A DNA stretch of 64,000 nucleotides from JANQOZ01 sp045106555 (lineage in GTDB: Bacteria > Pseudomonadota > Gammaproteobacteria > Xanthomonadales > SZUA-38), in the NCBI GenBank assembly GCA_045106555.1, contig JBGCET010000028.1, forward strand, positions 22,304 to 86,303. The letters are read 5' to 3'. Both the position numbers and the translations under genes were made by a program. Position 1 is the stretch's first letter. Each line of letters opens with the position of its first letter. Of the stretch, positions 1-9,279 are shown in pieces. Below the pieces are notes generated by a model, which saw nothing but the letters and a program-made list of their open reading frames with translations, did not search any database and was not told the origin of the DNA.

Positions 1-492
1 CAAAAAATATTCGGCACGGTTCCCAATCTGCACCGCATTCTTGCGGAGGCGCCCGTAACCTATGATTTGTACAACTACGCCTTCGCTCAGTTCCGCACGT
101 CCTCATTAACCAGCACCGAACAACAGATTGTGATGATGGCGGCCAACTATGAAAATCGCTGCCACTATTGCACTGCGGGCCACTCCATGATGATGAAGGC
201 AGAGGGAATATCGGCATCGGTGATTGAAGCGCTACGCGAGGGCCTTCCTCTGGAGGACCCCAAACAACAGGCGCTCCGAGTATTCGTTCAGGACCTGATC
301 GCAAAGCGAGGCCATGTGGGAGATGCGGCCCTGCAGCAATTTCTAGACGCGGGTTTCGATCAGCGACAGGTACTTGAGGTGTTAACGGGACTTGCCGCAA
401 AGCTCATTTCCAACTACACCAATGCCCTGGCAAAGACCGATCTGGACCCAATGATTCAGTCGTTTGCCTGGTCGCATCCAGAGGAGCGATAG
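1..492 (+). CDS. Carboxymuconolactone decarboxylase/AhpD-like protein, 5' truncated
   Basis: The reading frame is open from the first base of the window, so the gene is cut at its 5' end; the TTG at 67 is only an internal codon. The visible part is about 163 residues. It carries the CHYC motif (a CxxC pair followed by TAGH) typical of AhpD-like members of the carboxymuconolactone decarboxylase family, which act as peroxidase partners or gamma-carboxymuconolactone decarboxylases in the cytoplasm. The CxxC plus nearby His favours the peroxidase-like, thiol-active type over the decarboxylase. It is convergent with the minus-strand NmrA-like gene, 11 bases away. The exact substrate cannot be told from this fragment. 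Confidence 0.85.
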   Translation, partial: QKIFGTVPNLHRILAEAPVTYDLYNYAFAQFRTSSLTSTEQQIVMMAANYENRCHYCTAGHSMMMKAEGISASVIEALREGLPLEDPKQQALRVFVQDLIAKRGHVGDAALQQFLDAGFDQRQVLEVLTGLAAKLISNYTNALAKTDLDPMIQSFAWSHPEER

Positions 493-503
493 CTGTCTCT
501 TTT

Positions 504-1463
504 TTATAGCCAGCAACGCGGGTAGCTGTCTGCCTGCCACAAACTGCTGGCCACCGGATCACGCTGCAAAAATTCACCAAAGGACGTTGCCTGATGGTCG
601 AGGATGGACTCAACGTGGGGTGACACGCAGGCCTCCTGGTTAGACTCCAGAGCACTGAACATTTGCATTAGACGTGTCACCAGCCATGGGTCCATTCGCT
701 CGACAAAGCGCATCATGACTCTGGCCACCAGTCGCGGTGGGGCAATGGCTTGGATTGTTCTGCCGCTAGCTTGAGAAAGCCGGCGAGCCACACCCGCCAT
801 CGACAACGCCTCAGGACCGGTTAACGGCAGAGTTTTTCCCAAATAGGCATCTGGCCGACTCAGGCAGGCGGCCACGCACTTTGCGACATCCTGGGTATCC
901 ACAAATGCCGTCTGTCCACTAGGCACCGGAACCATCAGCCGCCCGTGACGTTGCATTCCTTCAGCAAACATCTGGAAGGTCTGCATAAAAAATGCCGGGC
1001 GCAAAATAATCCATGGAACGGTTGAATGGATCAGTAGCTTTTCAGCGGCCCTGTGCTCTATACCAAAACTCAACGGTGGGTCGGCTCCGGCGAGTATGGC
1101 CGACACCTTGACTATCACCTTTACGTTATGGCGTTGGGCCGCATCAACAACCTGGGCCGTATGCGCAATCTTAGACGGCCGATTTGTCGGGATGTAAACG
1201 ATCCAGCGGCAGTTCTGAACCGCGCTATCTACCTCTTCGGGTACGTTCAGGTTCCCTTTGATTATCCGACTGGCACCAGTTCTGAAAGGCTGAGTATTGA
1301 CGTCAGGTAGGGGCGAGCGGGCAAAAATGTCGTAGTTGAAACCCGCCTGGTTTAGGGCGTTGCGCATCGGTGGACCCAACAATCCACCGGCGCCAATCAA
1401 CAGTCCACGTGTCTTGAGTTTTGTATCGAGCACCACTTTTGCTGGAGCGTGAGTATTTACCAA
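504..1463 (-). CDS. NmrA-like / atypical SDR NAD(P)-binding protein
   Basis: The 319-residue protein has a Rossmann nucleotide-binding loop GAGGLLG at about residues 25-31, followed by the layout of NmrA-like atypical short-chain dehydrogenases: a conserved VIVKVSAI strand, then LRPAFFMQ in the middle of the chain. It lacks a clear YxxxK catalytic pair, which is usual for NmrA-type redox sensors and NAD(P)H-binding epimerase-like proteins. The start is uncertain: position 1463 is a TTG without a good ribosome site, and GTG codons 27-30 bases further in are alternatives. It is the last gene of the minus-strand run TonB receptor, nitronate monooxygenase, NmrA-like, 21 bases after its neighbour, so it probably acts with the same substrate. 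The reaction is unknown. Confidence 0.8.
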   Translation of the reverse strand: MVNTHAPAKVVLDTKLKTRGLLIGAGGLLGPPMRNALNQAGFNYDIFARSPLPDVNTQPFRTGASRIIKGNLNVPEEVDSAVQNCRWIVYIPTNRPSKIAHTAQVVDAAQRHNVKVIVKVSAILAGADPPLSFGIEHRAAEKLLIHSTVPWIILRPAFFMQTFQMFAEGMQRHGRLMVPVPSGQTAFVDTQDVAKCVAACLSRPDAYLGKTLPLTGPEALSMAGVARRLSQASGRTIQAIAPPRLVARVMMRFVERMDPWLVTRLMQMFSALESNQEACVSPHVESILDHQATSFGEFLQRDPVASSLWQADSYPRCWL

Positions 1464-1484
1464 GGACGCAACACTGGCAACAAA

Positions 1485-2603
1485 TCAGGACACCAGCGCA
1501 TCAATCTGACGCGCTGCTTGAGCCATCATGGACTGAATAACCTGGCCCGCCGGTTCCACCGATTGAATCAGCCCTACCCCCTGCCCCGCCATGATGGGCA
1601 TCTGATCAAAGGGCCCGGTGGTTTCCGGCACGGGGCCAAACGAATCAAACGGTTTTATGTCAATCATTCCCTCGCCAAAGCGAGTGCGCCCAATCGACGT
1701 CATGGCGCTTCGATCTGCCGGAATGTCCTTCAAGCGATGTTGCCAGCGATCAACCGTGTCGTTTCGAACCACCCGAATGGGATTGAATTTCGGATTCTCG
1801 GGCCCGTAAACGCCGGTAAGTACGGTATCGGAACCGCCAGCGGCAACAAGTCGGCGTTGATATTCCGGATGCGCGTTGGCCTGGGAGGTGGCCACCATAC
1901 GAGTGCCCACCCATACGCCATCGGCGCCAGCCAGCAACGCAGCCGCGGCCGTCCGGCCGTCAGCAATACCGCCAGCGCCCAACACCATTGGGCCATCGCC
2001 CACTGCCAGTCTAATCTCAGCCAAAAGCATCGAGAGCGGCAGCTGACCATAGTTATGACCACCCGCTTCGCTGCCCTGGGCCACGATACAGGAGGCGCCG
2101 TAGCCAACGGCTTGCTGAGCGTCGATGGCATTGCCTACCTGGACCCAGACCGCAATGTTGGCCTCGCTGAGTTTGTTCACAGTTGCCGGGTCCGGGTGAC
2201 CCCAGTGAAACGACACGGCGGGAACCTGCTGAGCAATACACACGTCAATGTGGCTTTCGTGGGGGAACGGTGTCAGCAAATTAACGTGGAAAAACCCGTC
2301 AGTATTTGACTGGATGGTTTGGATGCGATCGGCCAGCGTCGTGGGCGACAGCAGCGTGCCAGCCAAACATCCTGCCGCGCCAGCTCTTCCTACAGCAATG
2401 GCCAGTTCCGGGGTATCACATACAAACGCCATGCCCGCACAAACAAACGGATGACTGAGTTGATGAGCGGTGGAAAACCGCGTCGTTATCTCACTTTCAG
2501 AAGATTGCCTAACGCCAGGTGCTACCGCGCAGCCTCCGAGACCGCCCGCGGTCACCGCAATGCCGGAAGCGGCTATACGCCCAATCGCACTACGTCGTTT
2601 CAT
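1485..2603 (-). CDS. Nitronate monooxygenase-family flavoprotein with lipoprotein signal
   Basis: The protein (372 residues from the ATG at 2603) has the TIM-barrel signatures of nitronate monooxygenase / 2-nitropropane dioxygenase: GSEAGGH near the middle and GAGGIADGRT followed by GADGVWVGTRMVAT, which bind FMN. Enzymes of this family oxidise alkyl nitronates or act as NADH:quinone reductases, normally in the cytoplasm. Oddly, it begins with a twin-arginine-like stretch KRRSAIGR, a hydrophobic segment and a lipobox LGGC (Cys25), which predicts export and lipidation. The gene follows the TonB receptor by 12 bases, so the two are co-transcribed. The track start one codon upstream is a TTG; the ATG has a GGGAT ribosome site. 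Family call is firm, export is a prediction. Confidence 0.88.
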   Translation of the reverse strand: MKRRSAIGRIAASGIAVTAGGLGGCAVAPGVRQSSESEITTRFSTAHQLSHPFVCAGMAFVCDTPELAIAVGRAGAAGCLAGTLLSPTTLADRIQTIQSNTDGFFHVNLLTPFPHESHIDVCIAQQVPAVSFHWGHPDPATVNKLSEANIAVWVQVGNAIDAQQAVGYGASCIVAQGSEAGGHNYGQLPLSMLLAEIRLAVGDGPMVLGAGGIADGRTAAAALLAGADGVWVGTRMVATSQANAHPEYQRRLVAAGGSDTVLTGVYGPENPKFNPIRVVRNDTVDRWQHRLKDIPADRSAMTSIGRTRFGEGMIDIKPFDSFGPVPETTGPFDQMPIMAGQGVGLIQSVEPAGQVIQSMMAQAARQIDALVS

Positions 2604-2615
2604 CAACAGATCCCG

Positions 2616-4910
2616 CTAAAAGCTGTAGCTAACACTGAAACCCCATTGTCTTGGTCGAGCCAATAACAGCTGCTGAAAGCCGCCAGGATCCAAAATAGAA
2701 GTACCTTGCAGCGCATAGCGTTCGTCAGTCACATTGTCGACAAACACACTGGCCTCCCAGCGATCCTCAGCGTCCATCCAGGTTAAACCCAGATTAACCA
2801 CGCTATAACCGTTTTCTCCGACTTCATTGAGGGCGTCGAAGAAAAATTCGCTGCGGTAGCTGTAGTCGGCGCGGCCGGTCAGAGAGCCACCGGCAGCCAA
2901 ATCATGGGTGTATGAAAGCCCCGAGCTAACCGTCCACTCGGAGGTGCCAGGCAGCTGGCTGTCCAGCGTCAAACCGACCACCGACCCATCCAGCTCATCA
3001 TATTCCGCATCGAGGTATCCAATCCCCAGACTGGCGCGCAGACCTTGAATCGGCGCCGCCTGAATCTCCAGTTCAAAACCCGATATCGATGCAGCCGCGG
3101 CATTTTCCGTGGTGGGCGCAATACCGCGCTGCACATTGACCTGCAGGTCTTCGTAATCCGTCAGGAAAATGGCGGCGTTAGCCCGCAAGCGGCCATCGGC
3201 CAACATTGATTTAACGCCCACTTCGTAAGTCCTGGCGGTCTCTGGTTCAAAATCGGGCGTCTGCGCCAGCGGCGGGAACACTCTCTGGGTAAACCCACCA
3301 GACTTGAACCCTTCTGAATAGGTGACGTAAAGGGACAGATCGTCCTGCACCAGGTAATTAAGGTTCAGTAGCGGATTCACGTCGCTGGAGTCGGTAGAGG
3401 CGGTGACACCCGGCAGCAGCGGAACGCCGTTCAATGCACCCATGCCGCCGATGTCGTTAACGATAAACTGGTTAGGCGTAAAGTCTCGTTCGTCTTCGGT
3501 CCAGCGCAGGCCAGCGGTCAACTCAAGGCGCGGCGTGATTTGCCAGGTCGCCTGGCCGAACACTGCAGTGGATTGGTTTTTCACCCGGCCACCGCTTTGA
3601 ATTTCAATCGGCGCAAAGTTCACCAGATTGACGTTATCCCCTTCTTCGCTGAAATAGAAGGCGCCCACAATCCACTCCAGCCGCTCGTCCATACCTGAAC
3701 CCAGCAGCTGCAGCTCCTGGCTGAATTGATCGTATTCAAAAAAATCGGTGGTTGAATTGATCGCCACCGGAGCGCCATCATTTTCGCTGACCGAAAAGCT
3801 TTCCAGGTCCCGATATGCCGTTATGGATTTAAGCGTGGCACTGCCCACGTCGAGCTCGCCAACCACCGACACGCCAAACACATCCAGTTCTGACACGGCC
3901 TCGAGGGTGCCGAAATTCACGCCATCTTGCCCCACAGGTAAAGACGCCGCGTTGAAACAGGCCGGGTTGTTGGTGGTGGGGATAAAACACAAGCTAGGTG
4001 GACCCATGGGGTCAGACAGCGCCAACGAAGGATCGATCATCGGCGCAATCACCGCATTATGAAACGCAGCGAACCCGGCACCGGGATTGACCGCATTGAG
4101 GATGAACGGCGCCGCCGATTCATCTTCCGTCGTGTAATCGGCATATAACGCAATCCTGGCGGTCTCGGACGGTTCAAAATGAATTACCCCACGGGCGGAA
4201 AAACTGTCGTCGTTACCCAGCTGATCCCCCGCCAGGGGTCGATCAACGTACCCGTCGCGGTCGTGATAGTTAAGCGACCAACGAGATTTCACCGTTTCAG
4301 ACAGGGGCACGTCTACCGTTGCCTGAAGAAGCATTCGACTGTCGGTACCCGTGGTAGCCTTTATCCGCCCGCCAAACTCATCGCCCGGAGGGGTCGTTGT
4401 CACGTTGATCGCGCCGCCTATGGTGTTGCGACCAAACAGCGTGCCCTGGGGGCCTCGCAGCACTTCCACTCGCTGGACGTCTACTAAGTCGATGAGTCCG
4501 CCAACGCTGCGGGAAATGTACACGCCGTCCACGTACAGACCCACGCCTGGATCGGTGTTCAGCGTAAAGTCCACCTGACCAATCCCGCGCAGGAATATGG
4601 CTGGCGTTGATGAGCTGCCTGAAAACGATGCGGAGGTGTTGATCGTGAGATTAGGCGTGGCATCAGCCAGTTGGCCTACGTTGGTAATCTGCCGCGCCGC
4701 GAGATCTCCGGCAGAAAACGCGGTGATGGAGATTGGCGTGTCCTGCACGTTTTCTTCCCGCTTACGTGCCGTAACCACAATCATTTCCAGCGTCCCCTCA
4801 GACGCCTCGCCGTCTTGCGCTAAGGCCCGACCGGGGGTGAAAAAGGACATCGTTCCAATGCAAGCCAACGTCAGCATGACCGTTGAAAAATGGTGTTTGG
4901 CCAGCGCCAT
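2616..4910 (-). CDS. TonB-dependent outer-membrane receptor
   Basis: This 764-residue protein has a signal peptide ending near ALA, a TonB-box-like segment with VVTARKREE, the plug domain (VEVLRGPQGTLFGRNTIGG at about residues 130-150) and a beta-barrel that ends in aromatic-rich strands with a terminal Phe, as needed for BAM insertion. It fits the large group of receptors from marine and sphingomonad-like bacteria that import carbohydrates, aromatics or terpenoids rather than siderophores. I chose the ATG at 4910 because GGGAG lies 8 bases before it and the signal peptide starts there; the longer frame adds 25 residues with no signal function. It heads the run with nitronate monooxygenase and NmrA-like protein and lies 113 bases after an AraC regulator, which may control it. 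Confidence 0.93.
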   Translation of the reverse strand: MALAKHHFSTVMLTLACIGTMSFFTPGRALAQDGEASEGTLEMIVVTARKREENVQDTPISITAFSAGDLAARQITNVGQLADATPNLTINTSASFSGSSSTPAIFLRGIGQVDFTLNTDPGVGLYVDGVYISRSVGGLIDLVDVQRVEVLRGPQGTLFGRNTIGGAINVTTTPPGDEFGGRIKATTGTDSRMLLQATVDVPLSETVKSRWSLNYHDRDGYVDRPLAGDQLGNDDSFSARGVIHFEPSETARIALYADYTTEDESAAPFILNAVNPGAGFAAFHNAVIAPMIDPSLALSDPMGPPSLCFIPTTNNPACFNAASLPVGQDGVNFGTLEAVSELDVFGVSVVGELDVGSATLKSITAYRDLESFSVSENDGAPVAINSTTDFFEYDQFSQELQLLGSGMDERLEWIVGAFYFSEEGDNVNLVNFAPIEIQSGGRVKNQSTAVFGQATWQITPRLELTAGLRWTEDERDFTPNQFIVNDIGGMGALNGVPLLPGVTASTDSSDVNPLLNLNYLVQDDLSLYVTYSEGFKSGGFTQRVFPPLAQTPDFEPETARTYEVGVKSMLADGRLRANAAIFLTDYEDLQVNVQRGIAPTTENAAAASISGFELEIQAAPIQGLRASLGIGYLDAEYDELDGSVVGLTLDSQLPGTSEWTVSSGLSYTHDLAAGGSLTGRADYSYRSEFFFDALNEVGENGYSVVNLGLTWMDAEDRWEASVFVDNVTDERYALQGTSILDPGGFQQLLLARPRQWGFSVSYSF

Positions 4911-5023
4911 TTCCGACTCCCGTGAAAGACCGGCTTTGATAATGGCGGTGACAAGGACAGTGGCGCTTGTACGTGCGCGCCACAAATTTGAACGTTTGGC
5001 CTTAAGACCGAACCGTTAACGCA

Positions 5024-5998
5024 TTAGTGTTGATTGCGGCGTTTTAGATACAGGGCCGGGGAAACCCCAAAGCGCACCTTGAAGGAGCGGGAAAAATGGG
5101 ACAGATCAGAAAATCCGAAGCGATAGGCCACCTCGGTAATCGAGGTATCTTCCACACAGCCGCGTTGGCGCAATGCATGGGCAGCCGCGGTTAGCCGCGT
5201 GGTCAACACCAGTTTGCGAAAGGTGGTGCCCTCCTCGTTGCAGATTCGTTGCAGCGTTCGCGCGGACACACACAGCTCATCGGCCGCCTGATGAAGGGTA
5301 AGGTTCTTGGAGCTTAAGTTTTCTGCGACGAAGTTCACCAACTCGTTGAACGAGGACATGTGGCGGCCCTTGCGTTCGGTTAACCGTTCCAGCACTTCGC
5401 GCTTCAGGCAGCCGGTCAGCACCTGGTAGAACACATCAATGCTTACATCAAGATCCTGCGGCGCCGCGCTGGCCGTTTCCTGCAGGTCGTCGATAGCGGC
5501 GGCCAGCACACGGGAAACCGATGAGGCGCCGTTCAACCGATGCCCGGCCAGAGTCTTGCCAAATCTTGGCGCATACATGCGCAGATCTTCATTGGGTACC
5601 GTAATGCATAGCTGATTGGATGGGCGTTCAAATTCCAGCAAATAGGGCTTTTGCGCATCCACCAGCAGCGCGTCGCCGGCCTTAAGCATCGTGGGATCGT
5701 ACTGCTCGGAAGAAAACAGACACCCGCCGGTTTTTTGGATCAGCAAATAGCAGTGATCGGCGTGGCGGTCGGCAATCTGTCGTCGTCCTCGATGCACCGC
5801 CTGGCCGCCGGCGGTGATGTCCGCTAGGTGTAACGAGCCCAATTGACGCTCGACGGCGGAGGCGGCAAAGTTTGGGCGATCAACCTTGTTCAGCTGAAGC
5901 TGGGTAAACACCTCACAAACATGGGCCTGCCATTCCTCTGGGTTGCCAGTTGCAAACACGCGCTCATAAACGGAATCAGAGTCTGTTGACTGAGTCAT
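5024..5998 (-). CDS. AraC-family transcriptional regulator
   Basis: The 324-residue protein has a C-terminal AraC DNA-binding domain with both helix-turn-helix units: LTLHQAADELCVSARTLQRI, then ITEVAYRFGFSDLSHFSRSFK followed by FGVSPALYL. The N-terminal 200 residues match the AraC-binding-like (cupin-type) sensor region seen in FeaR and similar regulators of catabolic operons. The ATG at 5998 is preferred, with GGAGG nine bases upstream; the frame extends 12 codons further without support. It is transcribed in the same direction as the following TonB receptor run, so it is a good candidate for its activator. The inducer is unknown. Confidence 0.9.
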   Translation of the reverse strand: MTQSTDSDSVYERVFATGNPEEWQAHVCEVFTQLQLNKVDRPNFAASAVERQLGSLHLADITAGGQAVHRGRRQIADRHADHCYLLIQKTGGCLFSSEQYDPTMLKAGDALLVDAQKPYLLEFERPSNQLCITVPNEDLRMYAPRFGKTLAGHRLNGASSVSRVLAAAIDDLQETASAAPQDLDVSIDVFYQVLTGCLKREVLERLTERKGRHMSSFNELVNFVAENLSSKNLTLHQAADELCVSARTLQRICNEEGTTFRKLVLTTRLTAAAHALRQRGCVEDTSITEVAYRFGFSDLSHFSRSFKVRFGVSPALYLKRRNQH

Positions 5999-6231
5999 TA
6001 CAAGCAGCCTCCGCAGCTTAAGCCCAAGGAACACCCACGCAGATGAAAGAGCGTTGGCGTTACATCAGTATGGGCGCTAAGACTCTGGATGCCAACTGCC
6101 CGACAGCTTCAGCGTTATCGTTCAGCGGATTATCCAGCCCATCTTGAGAATGAATCTCTGACGCGCTCCATTGTATGAGGTTGCTGTTGTTTTCCCAAAA
6201 TGCAGGCAGCGCAGAGGACTTCAGACCAAAC

Positions 6232-6948
6232 CTATGGGTGGTGAAAGCGCTCGTTCATGAGAAAGTGCAGAGTCTGCTGGATCACGTACTCCGACTTCAT
6301 CATGAACGTATGAGAATGAGGCACTTGAATGTGATCGGTCATACCGGTGACCTTGGTGTTTTCGACATGCACTTTCCCATCGTCAGGGTTTGGCAAACTC
6401 TGAGACAAGATGGGATTAACGGTTTTTGTGCCGGCCACAATCCCAAGCGGGAAGGATACCGGGCCAAGCTGATTGGGGACGCTATTGGCGTCGGTGCCAA
6501 GCTGCATGCCGGCAGGGCCGTTTAACGCGCGATAACCCGGCACCCGGCGCCAGTTGTCCACCACGTGGCTGCCTTGATTGGGCGGCCCCAACATCACGAC
6601 CCGCCCAAGCAGCGGTTCGGTTTTTTGCTCGAAATAGTAACGAACCAATATTCCGCCCAACGAATGGGTCACGAAGTGAATGTGAGAAGGCGTATGCCTC
6701 TTACAGATTTCCAGCCCGCGTTCGACGGCCTCCAGCGCAAGTTGCTCAATCACTTTTTTTGTTGAGGGATAGCCAACGTTGGCCACCTTATAGCCATACC
6801 GAACCAACGCTTTCTCAAGGGACTTCATTGATCCAGAGGTTCTGGCTAAACCGTGCAGCAGCACAACGCACTCATCACCCACCTGGGCCTGAGCGCTGGC
6901 GCTTAGCAACAGTGCGGGCAATAGCGCCGCCAGGCACCGATTCGTCAT
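6232..6948 (-). CDS. Secreted alpha/beta hydrolase (lipase/esterase-like)
   Basis: The 238-residue protein starts with a clear signal peptide (cleavage after AQA, about residue 21). It then shows the alpha/beta hydrolase pattern: VVLLHGLART for the oxyanion region, the nucleophile elbow THSLGG around residue 95, and a C-terminal HSHTFMM that can provide the catalytic His. The closest described groups are triacylglycerol lipase/DUF676-like esterases, acting in the periplasm or outside the cell. It stands alone, divergent from the aldehyde dehydrogenase. The substrate is not predictable; lipid ester hydrolysis is the family-based guess. Confidence 0.85.
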   Translation of the reverse strand: MTNRCLAALLPALLLSASAQAQVGDECVVLLHGLARTSGSMKSLEKALVRYGYKVANVGYPSTKKVIEQLALEAVERGLEICKRHTPSHIHFVTHSLGGILVRYYFEQKTEPLLGRVVMLGPPNQGSHVVDNWRRVPGYRALNGPAGMQLGTDANSVPNQLGPVSFPLGIVAGTKTVNPILSQSLPNPDDGKVHVENTKVTGMTDHIQVPHSHTFMMKSEYVIQQTLHFLMNERFHHP

Positions 6949-7226
6949 AACGTGAATGACTCCGAGACTTCAATAATTACTAATGAAACGATACCGTCAA
7001 AACCCCAACCTTAACGGATTTACGGACAACGTTGAGGATCATGGTACGTCCGGGCGCATCCACCAATACTCCCGCGAATGTCGCTGAGCAAGCTCAAGTC
7101 TGAGCGAATCGCCGGCGGGTCATTCAGAGACCTGATGGAAGGCCTCGTCGATTCTATTGGACAGAGACACCAAAACATCAGAAGGTCTGCTCCCATCTGC
7201 TAGAAAGACCACAAGGATTTCCACCC

Positions 7227-8705
7227 ATGACGGACTCTCGCGCCCAAACGATCGACAGTTCTCACTTCGACCAGCTCTATATTGGCGGGGCCTGGGTCAA
7301 GCCCAGCACAAAGCAAATGATCGATGTGATATCGCCGATTAGCGAAGAGGTGGTTTTTCAGGTCGCGCAAGCCGTTGAAGCCGACATTGACCAAGCCGTG
7401 GCTGCCGCCCGGGAAGCCTTTGATGAGGGCCCTTGGAGCCGGATGACGCCACAGGAGCGCGGCGAAATTCTAGCCAGGTTCGCCAGCGAGCTGCGCACCC
7501 GCACTGAAGATTTCACCACCGCATGGATGGAGTCCGCCGGCGTAGTCCTTGGCATGGCAACCTCGTATCCCGAATATTCCATCAGCAATGTCGACCGCGC
7601 GGTGGGCCAGGCGTCGACCTTTGAGTTCATCGAGAAGCACGAGTCGGCCAACGGCGCGGCCTTGCTGGTACGGGAGCCTGTGGGTGTGGTGGCGGCCGTT
7701 GCGCCCTGGAACGCCCCGCTGGCCACCATGTTGAGCAAGATTGCGCCAGCGCTGCTGGCTGGATGTACGGTGATCATGAAGCCGGCCCCGCAAACACCCA
7801 TTGAAACCTACATCCTGACTGAGTGTGCCCACGCGGCTGGCTTTCCGCCTGGGGTGCTCAACCTGGTCACCGCCGAACGTGACGCCGCCGATCACCTCAT
7901 CCGCCACCCTGAAGTCGACAAAGTCAGCTTCACTGGTAGTCTTGCTACGGGGCGTCATATCGCCTCGGTCTGCGGTGACCGGATTGGTCGGGTAACGCTG
8001 GAACTGGGGGGTAAATCTGCCGCTATTGTGCTGGACGATTACGATCTCAAGGCGGCAGCGGAGAGCCTTGTATCGGGCCTTTGCGTGCTCAGCGGGCAAA
8101 ATTGTGCCGCGCTGACTCGCGTAATCGTCTCTCGCGATCGCCACGATGAGCTGGTGCAGCACTTGGCCGCAGCGATGCAGACGGTAACCGTTGGCGACCC
8201 CTACGATCCCGAAATCAAGCTCGGCGCCATCACCATGAAAGCGCAGCTTGAGAGAATTGAGGCCTACGTGGCCAAGGGAATCGAGGAGGGTGCCACATTA
8301 GTTGCCGGCGGCAAACGCCCTGCCCACCTTGCCACCGGCCTGTTCTTTGAACCCACCGTGTTCGCCAACGTGGACAATTCCATGACCATTGCTCAGGAAG
8401 AAATCTTCGGCCCGGTGCTTTGCGTGATCCCTTGTGACAACGAAGACCACGCCATCGCCATCTCCAACGATTCCATTTTTGGTCTGGCGGGCGCGGTCTA
8501 TAGCAACGATGCTGACGCCGTTTATCGCATCGCCCGACAGCTGCGCACAGGAACGGTGGGGCAAAGCGCTCCTTCAGCAAGCTTTGCTGTGGGCTTCGGC
8601 GGGTTCAAGCAATCAGGCCTCGGCCGCGAGGGAGGCACCGAAGGCCTGCATGCTTATCTGGAAGCGAAGACCATACTGCTCAAGGGTGAGCCAACCGTTC
8701 TATAA
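7227..8705 (+). CDS. NAD(P)-dependent aldehyde dehydrogenase
   Basis: The 492-residue protein is a full-length ALDH superfamily member. It has the Asn motif VAPWNAPL, the general base Glu in LELGGKSA, the catalytic Cys in SGQNCAALTR and the late EEIFGPV motif. Start ATG at 7227 has AAGGA ten bases upstream. It oxidises an aldehyde to the acid in the cytoplasm. It is close to the group annotated as geranial, betaine-aldehyde or vanillin-type dehydrogenases, but the substrate cannot be read from sequence. A medium-chain dehydrogenase lies 0.6 kb downstream on the same strand; the pair could oxidise an alcohol through the aldehyde to the acid, though a DUF805 gene on the other strand lies between them. 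Confidence 0.92.
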   Translation: MTDSRAQTIDSSHFDQLYIGGAWVKPSTKQMIDVISPISEEVVFQVAQAVEADIDQAVAAAREAFDEGPWSRMTPQERGEILARFASELRTRTEDFTTAWMESAGVVLGMATSYPEYSISNVDRAVGQASTFEFIEKHESANGAALLVREPVGVVAAVAPWNAPLATMLSKIAPALLAGCTVIMKPAPQTPIETYILTECAHAAGFPPGVLNLVTAERDAADHLIRHPEVDKVSFTGSLATGRHIASVCGDRIGRVTLELGGKSAAIVLDDYDLKAAAESLVSGLCVLSGQNCAALTRVIVSRDRHDELVQHLAAAMQTVTVGDPYDPEIKLGAITMKAQLERIEAYVAKGIEEGATLVAGGKRPAHLATGLFFEPTVFANVDNSMTIAQEEIFGPVLCVIPCDNEDHAIAISNDSIFGLAGAVYSNDADAVYRIARQLRTGTVGQSAPSASFAVGFGGFKQSGLGREGGTEGLHAYLEAKTILLKGEPTVL

Positions 8706-8726
8706 ACGGATCGCGCTACTCCAGGG

Positions 8727-9128
8727 TCAAGTGGCGAATCCTAACGGGTTGCGTCCAAAGGTATTGGTTCGAGGCTCACTGGGTCGAACCAGCATGAACA
8801 GCAGCACGATAAACCCAATAATTGGGATCACAATCATGAGTTGCCACCATCCGCTACGACCGATGTCGTGCAAGCGGCGGGCCATTGCTGAAATGCCAGG
8901 AATCAAAAGAAAGAAGGTCCAAAGACCGCTAAGCAAGCCCATGCTCCAGGTAGGACTGAAGGTTCCGGTCTTCACGTCCACATACCTCAGTACCAAATTA
9001 ACGACAGCGAATACGAGTACAAACATCCAGTATTGGGTTCGACTGGCTCGACCGCTAAAATCAAGGGCGTGTTTCAACGCGTGAAAAAAATGTTGAATGG
9101 TTTTTCCCCGAACGGTTACGCCCCACAA
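8727..9128 (-). CDS. DUF805 inner-membrane protein
   Basis: This 133-residue protein matches DUF805: an N-terminal F-x-G-R-A-S-R-x-x-Y-W motif (FSGRASRTQYW), several membrane segments, and ARRLHDIGRSGWW in the middle, ending with PLGFAT. Members are small inner-membrane proteins of unknown function (E. coli YhaH, YhaI). The start is unclear: no ATG is available, and TTG at 9128 with an AAGG-like site is the best choice. It is convergent with the aldehyde dehydrogenase and divergent from the following dehydrogenase. Confidence 0.85.
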   Translation of the reverse strand: MWGVTVRGKTIQHFFHALKHALDFSGRASRTQYWMFVLVFAVVNLVLRYVDVKTGTFSPTWSMGLLSGLWTFFLLIPGISAMARRLHDIGRSGWWQLMIVIPIIGFIVLLFMLVRPSEPRTNTFGRNPLGFAT

Positions 9129-9279
9129 CAGGGCCTTGTGGAGAAATACGCAGGTTGAAACAAAATAGGGCCAACGCCGCCAACCCCAGAATCACCCAGG
9201 TTGCATCAATTGCGGTAGATTAACGCTAGAAACGCCAGTACATTCCCCATATCACCCCACTATCAATGAAGGCAATCCA

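Noticed and set aside
8766..8790. GGTTCGA-like stretch as a tRNA T-loop
   Set aside because: No acceptor or anticodon stem around it; it lies inside the DUF805 gene.
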